Of a DNA stretch of 19,266 bases, positions 8,471-15,588 are shown one piece after another. The translations under genes were made by a program, and so were the position numbers. The notes under the pieces are model-generated. The model saw nothing but the letters and a program-made list of their open reading frames with translations, was not told the DNA's origin and ran no database searches. Numbering within the stretch: the first letter of the stretch is position 1; each line of letters begins with the position of its first letter. Source of the DNA: Bacillota bacterium (GTDB lineage: Bacteria > Bacillota > Clostridia > Oscillospirales > Ruminococcaceae); NCBI GenBank assembly GCA_023429685.1, contig JAEZDF010000081.1, positions 1 to 19,266 of the forward strand. The letters are read 5' to 3'.

Positions 8471-8482
8471 GGAAAGGCATGG
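8471..8482 (+). promoter_or_regulatory. Extended ribosome binding region of gatA
   Basis: GGAAAGGCATGG lies 9 bases before ATG 8492. The identical 12 bases (13 counting the preceding C) occur before pfkA at 4102-4113, and close relatives precede gatC (8160-8170) and the radical SAM gene (13030-13041). The AAAGG core pairs with the 16S rRNA tail; the extra conserved bases are not explained by that pairing. Confidence 0.55.
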
Positions 8483-8491
8483 TAGTAGAAT

Positions 8492-9958
8492 ATGAATCTG
8501 TATGAACTGACGGCCACACAGCTTTCACATAAACTTCAAAATGGAGAATGCACTGCGGTAGAAGCAACCCAGTCAGTGTATTCGCGCATAGACGAGGTGG
8601 AAAACCGCGTTGACGCATTCCTTACCCTAACAAAGGATGCGGCGCTACAAAAGGCGCGTGAGGTAGACGAAAAACGAGCCAAGGGGGAGACCCTGTCTCC
8701 TCTTGCAGGTGTTCCCATTGCGATTAAAGACAACATCTGCACCAAGAATGTATTGACAACCTGCGCTTCAAAGATATTGGGGAACTTTATACCGCCCTAT
8801 AACGCTACCGTTATCGAACGCCTGAATGCGCTTGACGCGGTGATGATTGGCAAGCTCAATCTAGATGAGTTTGCGATGGGCTCCTCCTGCGAGAACTCCT
8901 ACTACAAAAAAACCAAAAACCCCCATGATCTAGCGCGTGTTCCCGGTGGTTCTTCGGGTGGAAGCGCCGCCTCTGTCGCGGCGGGGGAGGCCTTTTTGTC
9001 GCTGGGCTCTGATACGGGCGGCTCCATTCGTATGCCAGCAAGCTACTGCGGCATTGTCGGTCTAAAGCCCACCTATGGAAGCGTTTCCCGGTATGGGCTT
9101 GTGGCGTTTGCATCCTCTCTTGACCAGATTGGTCCGTTTGGTAGAAGTGTTGCGGATGTGGCATTGATGTACGGCGCAATCTGCGGTCACGACGCAAAAG
9201 ACGCAACCACCGCTGTTCGCAATTACCCCGATTTTACAGGCATCTCAATGGCAAATCCAAAGGGGCTTGTCATCGGAATCCCTGCCGAGTATTTTTCGGA
9301 CGGCGTAGATGATGAGGTAAAAGAAAAGGTGACTGCCGCAGTGAGGCTTCTCGAGCAGGCGGGTGCCACTGTTAAACCGATTTCGCTACCGAGTACCGAC
9401 AACGCGCTTTCTGCTTATTATATCATCTCCTCTGCGGAGGCGTCCTCCAATCTGGCTCGGTTTGACGGCGTAAAATACGGCTATCGCGCGGAGCACTTTG
9501 ACGGTCTTATCGACATGTACGAGAAAACCCGCAGCGAAGGCTTTGGCGACGAGGTCAAGCGTCGTATCATGCTGGGTACCTTTGTGCTTAGCTCGGGCTA
9601 CTACGACGCCTATTATAAGAAGGCGAAGCTGTTTCAAAAGAAGATTACGCAGGAGTTTGAGGATGCATTTACGACCTGCGATGTGATTATTACCCCAACG
9701 GCACCCGATACTGCATTTCGGTTGGGTGAAAAGTCAAGCGACCCTGTTAAGATGTATGCGTCGGATATCTGTACCGTAACGGTGAATATCGCAGGGCTTC
9801 CCGCTATCTCGGTTCCATGCGGAAAAGACAGCAAGGGATTGCCTGTTGGTATGCAGATTATCGGACCGAGGTTCTCAGAACAGGTTTTATTCGAGGTAGC
9901 GTCGCTTGTTGAAGAGATGCACGGGGGCGCGGCAAACGTTGTTTGTGCCGCAAGATGA
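8492..9958 (+). CDS. gatA: Asp-tRNA(Asn)/Glu-tRNA(Gln) amidotransferase subunit A
   Basis: This is the glutaminase subunit of GatCAB. It releases ammonia from glutamine and passes it to GatB for conversion of Glu-tRNA(Gln) to Gln-tRNA(Gln), or Asp-tRNA(Asn) to Asn-tRNA(Asn). At 488 residues it has the normal length. The amidase-signature Ser-cisSer-Lys triad is complete: K79 in IAIKDN, S154 in GGSSGGSAAS, and nucleophile S178 in SDTGGSIRMPA, exactly as numbered in characterised GatA proteins. The C-terminal GLPVGMQIIGPRFSE segment is typical. ATG 8492 follows a strong extended ribosome binding region. The TGA stop lies 15 bases before gatB, so expression is coupled or at least co-transcribed. 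Confidence 0.98.
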   Translation: MNLYELTATQLSHKLQNGECTAVEATQSVYSRIDEVENRVDAFLTLTKDAALQKAREVDEKRAKGETLSPLAGVPIAIKDNICTKNVLTTCASKILGNFIPPYNATVIERLNALDAVMIGKLNLDEFAMGSSCENSYYKKTKNPHDLARVPGGSSGGSAASVAAGEAFLSLGSDTGGSIRMPASYCGIVGLKPTYGSVSRYGLVAFASSLDQIGPFGRSVADVALMYGAICGHDAKDATTAVRNYPDFTGISMANPKGLVIGIPAEYFSDGVDDEVKEKVTAAVRLLEQAGATVKPISLPSTDNALSAYYIISSAEASSNLARFDGVKYGYRAEHFDGLIDMYEKTRSEGFGDEVKRRIMLGTFVLSSGYYDAYYKKAKLFQKKITQEFEDAFTTCDVIITPTAPDTAFRLGEKSSDPVKMYASDICTVTVNIAGLPAISVPCGKDSKGLPVGMQIIGPRFSEQVLFEVASLVEEMHGGAANVVCAAR

Positions 9959-9973
9959 GGAAAGGGGACGAAG

Positions 9974-11422
9974 ATGATGCCACAAAATGAGTATGAGATT
10001 GTGGTTGGGCTTGAGATGCATGCCGAGCTCAACACAAAATCCAAGATATACTGTTCCTGTAAAAACGAGTTTGGCGGCGAGGTAAACGCAAACGTCTGCC
10101 CAATCTGCTCGGGCATGCCGGGCACGCTGCCCACACTCAATGAACGGGTCGTAGAATCCGCGGTGAAGATGGGGCATGCCCTAAACTGTACCATCAACAA
10201 CGTCTGTAAGCAGGATAGAAAGAGCTACTATTATCCCGACCTGCCCAAAGCATACCAAATCTCTCAGTACGACATTCCGCTGTGCGAGAACGGGTATCTG
10301 GATGTTTTGGTAGACGGAAAGGAAAAACGCATTGGTGTAACCCGAATCCACATCGAAGAGGACGCCGGTAAGCTGCTGCATGACGACAGCTTTTCGGGAT
10401 CTCTGGTTGATTTGAACCGCTGCGGCGTACCGCTTATTGAGATTGTGTCAGAACCCGATATGCGCAGCTCTGCCGAGGCAAAGGCGTACCTGGACACCAT
10501 GCGTTCCATTCTGCAATACCTCGATATCTCCGACTGCAAAATGCAGGAAGGCTCGATTCGCTGTGACGTTAATGTTTCGGTGATGAAAAAGGGTGCGGCT
10601 TCATTCGGCACCCGCGTAGAAACCAAAAATGTCAACGGCTTTAGCAATACGGTAAGCGCGATTGAGTACGAAGCAAAGCGTCAGATAGAAGTACTTGAAA
10701 ACGGTGGGACAATCCAGCAGGAGACCCGCCGCTGGGATGCTGCAAACAACAAGAACGTTCTGCTTCGCAGCAAAGAGGACGCAATGGACTACCGCTACTT
10801 TCCCGAGCCTGACCTTGGTACCATTGTTGTACCGAATGAGGTTGTTATAAGCTTAAAGGAGAGCTTGCCGGAGCTTCCAAACAAAAAACGGATGCGGTAC
10901 ATCAAAGAATATGAACTACCCGAATTTGAGGCAGGCTTGTTGGTAGAGAGCATTGATAAGGCGCGCTTTTTTGAGGAGTGTGTCGCGCTGAACGGGTGCA
11001 AGCCCAAAAACATCCTAAACTGGCTGCTTGGTGATATCAGCAGGATTTTGGGAGTGCGCGGCTGCGAGATTTCGGATACCGCGCTCACACCAAACAATCT
11101 GGTTCATATGATAGCGTTGATTGAAAGCGGTGCGATCTCCAACACCGCAGGCAAGACGGTGCTTGAAGAACTGGTTGAAAGGGACGTTTCCCCGGATTTG
11201 ATTGTAAAAGATAAGGGTCTTGCACAGATTAGCGATAACTCGGCACTGGAGCAGATTGTACGCGAGGTGATTGCCGCAAACGAAAAATCGGTGGCGGATT
11301 ACAAGGCGGGCAAAACAAACGCGCTCGGGTTTTTGGTTGGTCAGTGTATGAAGGCATCTAAAGGTCAGGGCAACCCCGCTGTTTTGCGCGACATTATGTT
11401 GTCGGCAATTGAACATTCCTAA
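9974..11422 (+). CDS. gatB: Asp-tRNA(Asn)/Glu-tRNA(Gln) amidotransferase subunit B
   Basis: This subunit binds the mischarged tRNA, activates the side-chain carboxylate with ATP and transfers ammonia from GatA. It has 482 residues with the family hallmarks VGLEMHAELNTKSKIYCSC, YYPDLPKAYQISQYD, IHIEEDAGKLLHD, VDLNRCGVPLIEIVSEPD, and a C-terminal YqeY-like tail domain (about 330-480). Four cysteines, C27, C29, C42 and C45, form a zinc-binding site present in many but not all GatB proteins. GAAAGGGG precedes paired ATG codons at 9974 and 9977; either may be used. It ends the gatCAB run; no terminator is seen before the M23 gene 92 bases downstream. Confidence 0.98.
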   Translation: MMPQNEYEIVVGLEMHAELNTKSKIYCSCKNEFGGEVNANVCPICSGMPGTLPTLNERVVESAVKMGHALNCTINNVCKQDRKSYYYPDLPKAYQISQYDIPLCENGYLDVLVDGKEKRIGVTRIHIEEDAGKLLHDDSFSGSLVDLNRCGVPLIEIVSEPDMRSSAEAKAYLDTMRSILQYLDISDCKMQEGSIRCDVNVSVMKKGAASFGTRVETKNVNGFSNTVSAIEYEAKRQIEVLENGGTIQQETRRWDAANNKNVLLRSKEDAMDYRYFPEPDLGTIVVPNEVVISLKESLPELPNKKRMRYIKEYELPEFEAGLLVESIDKARFFEECVALNGCKPKNILNWLLGDISRILGVRGCEISDTALTPNNLVHMIALIESGAISNTAGKTVLEELVERDVSPDLIVKDKGLAQISDNSALEQIVREVIAANEKSVADYKAGKTNALGFLVGQCMKASKGQGNPAVLRDIMLSAIEHS

Positions 11423-11499
11423 TTTGGTAACACGCAAGCCCGCAAACACTTATTTGCATAGAAGTAATTATTGGTCACATGACAGAATATACTATATTC

Positions 11500-11506
11500 A
11501 GGAGTG
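11500..11506 (+). promoter_or_regulatory. Shine-Dalgarno site deciding the M23 gene start
   Basis: AGGAGTG stands 8 bases before ATG 11515. An in-frame ATG at 11479 has no ribosome binding site and lies upstream of this element, so 11515 is preferred. Confidence 0.75.
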
Positions 11507-11514
11507 TGACTGCT

Positions 11515-12348
11515 ATGACCGAAACAGACCGTGCTCAGTACCGCGAGCGAACACCGCGAACCAATCAGGACAAACAGGCAAAAGGACCAAGCTACACCAA
11601 GATTATAACCTTACAACTGTTTTTGTGTGTGCTGATTTTGCTTACCGTTCTTATGGTCAAACAGTTTGGCGAACCTGCCTTTGAAGTGCTGAAACAGTCC
11701 TACGGCCAGGTTGTCAGCCACAGCGCGACCGGCAAGCTACTAAACGACAACTACAAGGCGATTGAAGACGCGGTGCAGCAAACCTTTTCATTCCTAACTA
11801 GCGGTGCAGACGAAAAAGCAGGCATACAAGATGAAATGCCTGCTTTTTCTATGTATGAATCCTCTCGCGACGTTATGGCATTGTCATCGCGACGAATGAA
11901 GGCGCCTGACGGGGCAACTTTTTCGCCCGTTACCTTACTAGGCAGCCTGCTTTACCCGGTGGACGGGGGCACTGTTTCATGTGGCTTTGGCTATCGTACT
12001 CATCCCGTAACGGGTAAACGCGACTTTCATACAGGCATTGATATTGCGGCACCGCGGGGAACACGCATTATGGCGGCGGTGAGCGGAACGGTGCATGACA
12101 TCAGCTACAGCGAAAATTATGGTAACACGATTGTCCTTGACCACGGTGCGCGTTTTTACACCGTCTACTGCCACTGCGATAGCATTGTTGCCCAGGTCGG
12201 CGCAAAGATAAAAAGTGGGGAAACCATTGCGCTCGTTGGTGATACAGGGCTGACGACCGGATCCCATCTACATTTTGAGATTCGCAAGGACGGGCTGTGC
12301 GCCGATCCGATGTGGATATTTGACAGGGATGGGCTAAATGTGCTTTAA
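11515..12348 (+). CDS. Membrane-anchored M23 metallopeptidase, SpoIVFA-like
   Basis: The 277-residue product has a basic, polar cytoplasmic tail (1-28), one membrane segment (about 29-48), a linker, and a C-terminal LytM/M23 domain (about 140-270). The M23 active site looks complete: H172 and D176 in HTGIDIA, H220 in the Y-C-H-C segment, and H251 and H253 in HLHFEIR. M23 enzymes normally cleave peptidoglycan crossbridges, but some relatives act as scaffolds. It overlaps an M50 intramembrane protease gene by 11 bases. That order and topology match SpoIVFA-SpoIVFB, in which the M23-like protein restrains and anchors the protease that activates pro-sigma-K. The SpoIVFA role is inferred from context; a cell-wall hydrolase such as SpoIIQ is the alternative. 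A terminator-shaped hairpin lies within codons 100-112, in the linker. Confidence 0.8.
   Translation: MTETDRAQYRERTPRTNQDKQAKGPSYTKIITLQLFLCVLILLTVLMVKQFGEPAFEVLKQSYGQVVSHSATGKLLNDNYKAIEDAVQQTFSFLTSGADEKAGIQDEMPAFSMYESSRDVMALSSRRMKAPDGATFSPVTLLGSLLYPVDGGTVSCGFGYRTHPVTGKRDFHTGIDIAAPRGTRIMAAVSGTVHDISYSENYGNTIVLDHGARFYTVYCHCDSIVAQVGAKIKSGETIALVGDTGLTTGSHLHFEIRKDGLCADPMWIFDRDGLNVL
11812..11849 (+). repeat. Perfect 14-bp hairpin with terminator shape inside the M23 gene
   Basis: The arm 11812-11825 (starting GAAAAAGCAGG) is exactly complementary to 11836-11849 (ending CCTGCTTTTTC), with a 10-base loop at 11826-11835. A GC-containing stem followed by five T residues is the shape of an intrinsic terminator, yet it is in frame within codons 100-112 of the M23 gene. 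Confidence 0.65.
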
Positions 12349-12946
12349 TCTTTGCGGGATTAAAATAGAGATTAAGTTCTTGTTTATCGCGGCGATGGTT
12401 CTGCTGATGCTGCTTGATACGTCAGGCGTTATGCTGTGCGCCTTTTTGTCATCAGCCGTACATGAGCTTGCCCATTTGACGGCACTACTTGCGTTAAAGG
12501 GCGAAGTTACCACCGTCAGCTTTGAGGCGTTTGGCATCCGCATTACGCGGGTAGACGCACTGCTGGTTTGGGAAGAGCTTGTAGTGCTGCTGGCGGGACC
12601 ACTCGCGAACCTACTGCTACTCTTGCTGTGTGTTTCGTCTAATTTACAGAGTGTATCGCTTATCAGCGCCGTAAACCTGTGGATTGGCGTATTTAACCTT
12701 TTGCCGGTAGGGGCACTTGACGGCGGACGGGTAGCTAGCCTGATTTTGGTGAAAATCTTAGGGGAACAAAAGGGCGGACGCGCGGCAATTGTACTTTCGG
12801 TACTTATCATTTTACCACTATTTGTTTTTGGTCTTATATTGTTCCTGCGTCCCACTCACAATTTTTCGCTATTGATTGTGTGCGTCTTTCTGGCTTTGAG
12901 TTTATTGATGGGGCAACGAGCAAAAAACACAAAGGTTATGCTATAA
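12338..12946 (+). CDS. M50 site-2-type intramembrane zinc protease, SpoIVFB-like
   Basis: This 202-residue polytopic membrane protein has about five to six hydrophobic segments (roughly 14-36, 77-96, 104-123, 148-169 and 174-192). The zinc site is H42-E43-x-x-H46 (HELAH) plus D128 in NLLPVGALDGGR, the NxxPxxxxDGG motif of site-2 proteases. These enzymes cleave substrates within or next to the membrane. Paired with the upstream M23 gene it corresponds to SpoIVFB, which processes pro-sigma-K in the mother cell during sporulation. B. subtilis SpoIVFB is longer and carries a C-terminal CBS domain; this protein ends soon after the last membrane helix, so that ATP-sensing domain is absent. ATG 12338 overlaps the M23 stop by 11 bases and has an AGGGATGGG region before it, which suggests translational coupling. 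The sigma-K role is inferred. Confidence 0.85.
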   Translation: MCFNLCGIKIEIKFLFIAAMVLLMLLDTSGVMLCAFLSSAVHELAHLTALLALKGEVTTVSFEAFGIRITRVDALLVWEELVVLLAGPLANLLLLLLCVSSNLQSVSLISAVNLWIGVFNLLPVGALDGGRVASLILVKILGEQKGGRAAIVLSVLIILPLFVFGLILFLRPTHNFSLLIVCVFLALSLLMGQRAKNTKVML

Positions 12947-12947
12947 T
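12939..12947 (+). promoter_or_regulatory. Possible extended -10 promoter for the radical SAM gene
   Basis: TGCTATAAT (12939-12947) is a perfect extended -10 element that overlaps the TAA stop of the M50 gene. No good -35 is seen. Transcription would start near 12954 and give a leader of about 95 bases before 13049. The 102-base gap holds no other clear signal. Confidence 0.4.
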
Positions 12948-13048
12948 AAAACTATCACTTTTTTCGCAATGCAGATTAACCGGTTTAGACAATATACCAA
13001 CTTTTACGGTGTGTCTCGGTAAGGGCATAGAAAGGCAAAGGTCTTGTT

Positions 13049-14899
13049 ATGAGTAATTTAAAGGACAAGCTAGACGCGGTGCTGCCGCTGGTGGAACGCC
13101 CCGCTCGGTATGTCGGCGGTGAGCTTGGCAGTGTAGTAAAGGACGCAAACGAGGTAAAGCTTCGGTTTGCGTTCTGTTTTCCAGATACCTATGAGATTGG
13201 TATGTCTCACCTTGGGATGAAGATACTGTACTCGCTGCTGAACAGCCGCGAGGAATTCTGGTGCGAGCGTGTGTTTGCGCCGTGGATTGATATGCGCGAC
13301 CGAATGTTGGAAAACGAGATCCCCCTGTATGGACTGGAGAGCCTCGACCCAATTTCGAGCTTTGATATCGTGGGGTTTTCCCTGCAATATGAGCTGAGCT
13401 ATACCAACGTGCTATATATGCTGTCGCTTGCGGGCATCCCGCTTCGTGCGTCCGAGCGCAAGGATTTGTGGCCGCTTGTTGTCGCCGGAGGTCCCTGCAC
13501 CTGTAATCCGGAGCCAATGAGCGATTTTATTGACCTGTTTATGCTGGGCGAAGGCGAGGAGCATATCCTAGCCTTGTGTGACCTGTACCTTGCCGCAAAG
13601 GAAGAGGGGCTTAGCAAAACGGAGTTCCTGCGCCGTGCAGCGCACATCGAGGGGGTGTATGTGCCGAGCCTGTATGATGTCGCATACCATGATGATGGCA
13701 CGATTTCGGGGGTAACCGCACTTGACGGCGCACCTCAAACGGTACGCAAGGCGATTATCCGTGACCTTGACTCGGTCTATTATCCCGACACCTTTGTCGT
13801 ACCGTTTACAAGTATTGTTCATGACCGTGCACAGCTAGAGGTGATGCGCGGTTGCCTGCGCGGCTGCCGTTTTTGTCAAGCGGGCTTTATCTATCGTCCT
13901 CTACGGGAAAAGACCAGCGAAACACTTAACGCCAATGCGCGCGATCTGTGTGCATCCACAGGTTATGAGGAGATTTCGCTTTCCTCACTCAGTACAAGCG
14001 ACTATTCTCAATTAGAAGGGCTTCTAGGGCAGATGATTGGGTGGACAAGCGAGCAGAAGATAAACCTTTCGCTGCCAAGCCTGCGAATCGATAACTTCCC
14101 GCAGGAACTGATGGACCAGATTAAGCAGGTGCGAAAAAGCGGGCTGACCTTTGCACCTGAGGCGGGTACCCAGCGCCTGCGCGACGTCATCAACAAGAAC
14201 ATCACCGAGCAGGAGGTACTTAACACCTGTAGGCAATCGTTTGAGGGCGGTTACACCAGTGTAAAGCTTTACTTTATGCTGGGGCTTCCGACCGAAACGG
14301 AAGAAGACGTGATGGGTATTATCGAGTTGGCGCAAAAAATTGTTAATCTGTATTACTCTCTGCCCACCAGACAGAAGGGCAAGGGAGTGAATGTGAGCGT
14401 GAGCGTCGCAACCTTTGTTCCCAAGCCATTTACCCCTTTTGAGTTTGAACCGCAGGATACCCGCGAGCAGATTGAGTACAAGCAGTCCCTGCTGCGAAGG
14501 TCTCTTACCAGCCGAAAGATATCTCTTAGCTACCATAGCGTCAACACCAGTATTCTTGAGGCGGTGTTTGCCCGAGGAGACCGTAGACTAGGCAGAGTGA
14601 TTGAAGCCGCATTTTTAGAGGGATGTTATTTTGACGGGTGGGACGAGCTGTTTCGCTTTACTGACTGGATGCGTATTCTAAAGGAACAGGGGATCGACCC
14701 CGCCTTTTACGCAAATCGCCGCCGCGACTATAACGAAATTATGCCGTGGGATCACCTGGACTACTATATCTCTAAGGAATTTTTGGTTCGAGAGCATAAG
14801 CGCGCACTCGACAGCCTGACTACGCCGCATTGCAGACAGCTTTGCTCGGCATGTGGCGCCGCCGTAGCAAAGGGAGGTGTATGCCATGAAAAGCGTTAG
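13049..14899 (+). CDS. B12-binding/radical SAM protein, TIGR03960 type
   Basis: The 616-residue protein belongs to a conserved radical SAM family of unknown reaction. The N-terminal part (about 50-170) resembles a cobalamin-binding fold, with DTYEIGMSHLGMKILYSLLN and the VVAGGPCTCNPEP segment. The radical SAM core has C269, C273 and C276 in RGCLRGCRFCQAGF, a C-x3-C-x2-C set for the 4Fe-4S cluster that cleaves S-adenosylmethionine. LTFAPEAGTQRLR and KLYFMLGLPTETEEDV are typical of B12-dependent radical SAM enzymes such as methylthiotransferase and methylase relatives. Near the C-terminus C595, C599 and C602 (CRQLCSAC), with C612, could bind a second metal centre. ATG 13049 follows GAAAGGCAAAGG by 7 bases. 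Its last 14 bases overlap the DUF2344 gene, its usual partner. Confidence 0.9.
   Translation: MSNLKDKLDAVLPLVERPARYVGGELGSVVKDANEVKLRFAFCFPDTYEIGMSHLGMKILYSLLNSREEFWCERVFAPWIDMRDRMLENEIPLYGLESLDPISSFDIVGFSLQYELSYTNVLYMLSLAGIPLRASERKDLWPLVVAGGPCTCNPEPMSDFIDLFMLGEGEEHILALCDLYLAAKEEGLSKTEFLRRAAHIEGVYVPSLYDVAYHDDGTISGVTALDGAPQTVRKAIIRDLDSVYYPDTFVVPFTSIVHDRAQLEVMRGCLRGCRFCQAGFIYRPLREKTSETLNANARDLCASTGYEEISLSSLSTSDYSQLEGLLGQMIGWTSEQKINLSLPSLRIDNFPQELMDQIKQVRKSGLTFAPEAGTQRLRDVINKNITEQEVLNTCRQSFEGGYTSVKLYFMLGLPTETEEDVMGIIELAQKIVNLYYSLPTRQKGKGVNVSVSVATFVPKPFTPFEFEPQDTREQIEYKQSLLRRSLTSRKISLSYHSVNTSILEAVFARGDRRLGRVIEAAFLEGCYFDGWDELFRFTDWMRILKEQGIDPAFYANRRRDYNEIMPWDHLDYYISKEFLVREHKRALDSLTTPHCRQLCSACGAAVAKGGVCHEKR
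14871..14879 (+). promoter_or_regulatory. Ribosome binding site of the DUF2344 gene inside the upstream gene
   Basis: AGGGAGGTG lies within the last codons of the radical SAM gene, 6 bases before ATG 14886. It argues against the in-frame GTG at 14877, which falls inside the site itself. Confidence 0.8.
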
Positions 14900-15539
14900 A
14901 ATATGGTTCTCTAAACAAGGCAGGGCGGTATATATTTCGCATCTTGATATGATGCGGTGTATGCAACGAGCCTTAAAGCGCGCTGGTATTCCGGTATGGT
15001 ATACCCAAGGCTTTAACCCGCACATCTACCTGACCTTTGCCTTACCGCTTTCACTTGGCTACGCCAGCGACTGTGAAACGATGGATATTCGTTTAGACGA
15101 GGATATGCCGTTTGATGAGATTGTGTCTCGGTTAAACAGCGCGCTGCCCCCTGACATTCGCGTCTTACGCGCCACCGAGCCGGTCAACAAGCCAGAGGTA
15201 ATCACATATGCAGATTATTCGGTTATCATCCGTGGGGATAATGCAGGCGAGATGTCAGACAAATGGAATCAATTTATCGCACAGCCTGTAATAGCTTCGG
15301 ATAAAAAAACCAAAAAGGGATACAAAGAGGTTAACCTCAAAGACTATATCATCAGTGCCGATGCAAAGGCTGAGGATACGACGGTTACTATCACGATGAG
15401 GCTGCTTGCGGGAATCAATGAGAACCTGAATCCATCCCTTGTCATCGAAGCGTTTCGTAAGGCTTGCTGCAATGAGCCATTTCATACAGATGTTCGCCGA
15501 ACCGCCATTTACGACAAGCAAATGTTTGTGTTTGAGTAG
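14886..15539 (+). CDS. DUF2344 protein, radical SAM-linked (TIGR03936 type)
   Basis: This 217-residue soluble protein has unknown biochemical function. It begins with the family signature: a short beta strand then FSKQGRAVYISHLDMMR, followed by RALKRAGIPVWYTQGFNPH and LPLSLGYASDCETMDI. Such proteins are found next to, or fused with, the TIGR03960 radical SAM protein, and here the genes overlap by 14 bases with the ribosome binding site inside the upstream gene. That strongly suggests a fixed stoichiometric complex. In many Clostridia, as I recall it, the pair precedes ribonuclease G and rplU; here asnS follows instead, 49 bases downstream. A substrate-binding or RNA-related role for the partner is possible but not shown by the sequence. 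Confidence 0.9.
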   Translation: MKSVRIWFSKQGRAVYISHLDMMRCMQRALKRAGIPVWYTQGFNPHIYLTFALPLSLGYASDCETMDIRLDEDMPFDEIVSRLNSALPPDIRVLRATEPVNKPEVITYADYSVIIRGDNAGEMSDKWNQFIAQPVIASDKKTKKGYKEVNLKDYIISADAKAEDTTVTITMRLLAGINENLNPSLVIEAFRKACCNEPFHTDVRRTAIYDKQMFVFE

Positions 15540-15574
15540 CACTTTAAGGTCCACCCAATCCATATTAAACGAAC

Positions 15575-15580
15575 AAGGAG
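15575..15580 (+). promoter_or_regulatory. Shine-Dalgarno site deciding the asnS start
   Basis: AAGGAG lies 8 bases before ATG 15589. The frame extends upstream into the DUF2344 gene without conserved content, so 15589 is the start. Confidence 0.85.
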
Positions 15581-15588
15581 TAATATTA

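Noticed and set aside
8905..8922. AAAAAAACCAAAAA stretch in gatA, repeated in the DUF2344 gene near 15303
   Set aside because: Both encode Lys-Lys-Thr-Lys; codon phase does not fit a slippery frameshift heptamer, so the match is probably coincidental.
8962..8997. GC-rich hairpin followed by CTTTTTG inside gatA
   Set aside because: The contiguous pairing is only 5-6 bp and not adjacent to the T-run; the segment encodes the invariant amidase motif.
9634..10200. 188-codon open frame on the minus strand across the gatA-gatB junction
   Set aside because: It lies antisense to two strongly conserved genes and shows no family resemblance.
11455..11493. Possible sigma-E or sigma-A promoter before the M23 gene (GCATAGA with CATGACAG, or TATACT)
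   Set aside because: The matches to either consensus are too weak to call without expression data.
12978..12985. AACCGGTT palindrome in the radical SAM gene leader
   Set aside because: An 8-bp palindrome with no extension or second copy is expected by chance in a window this size.
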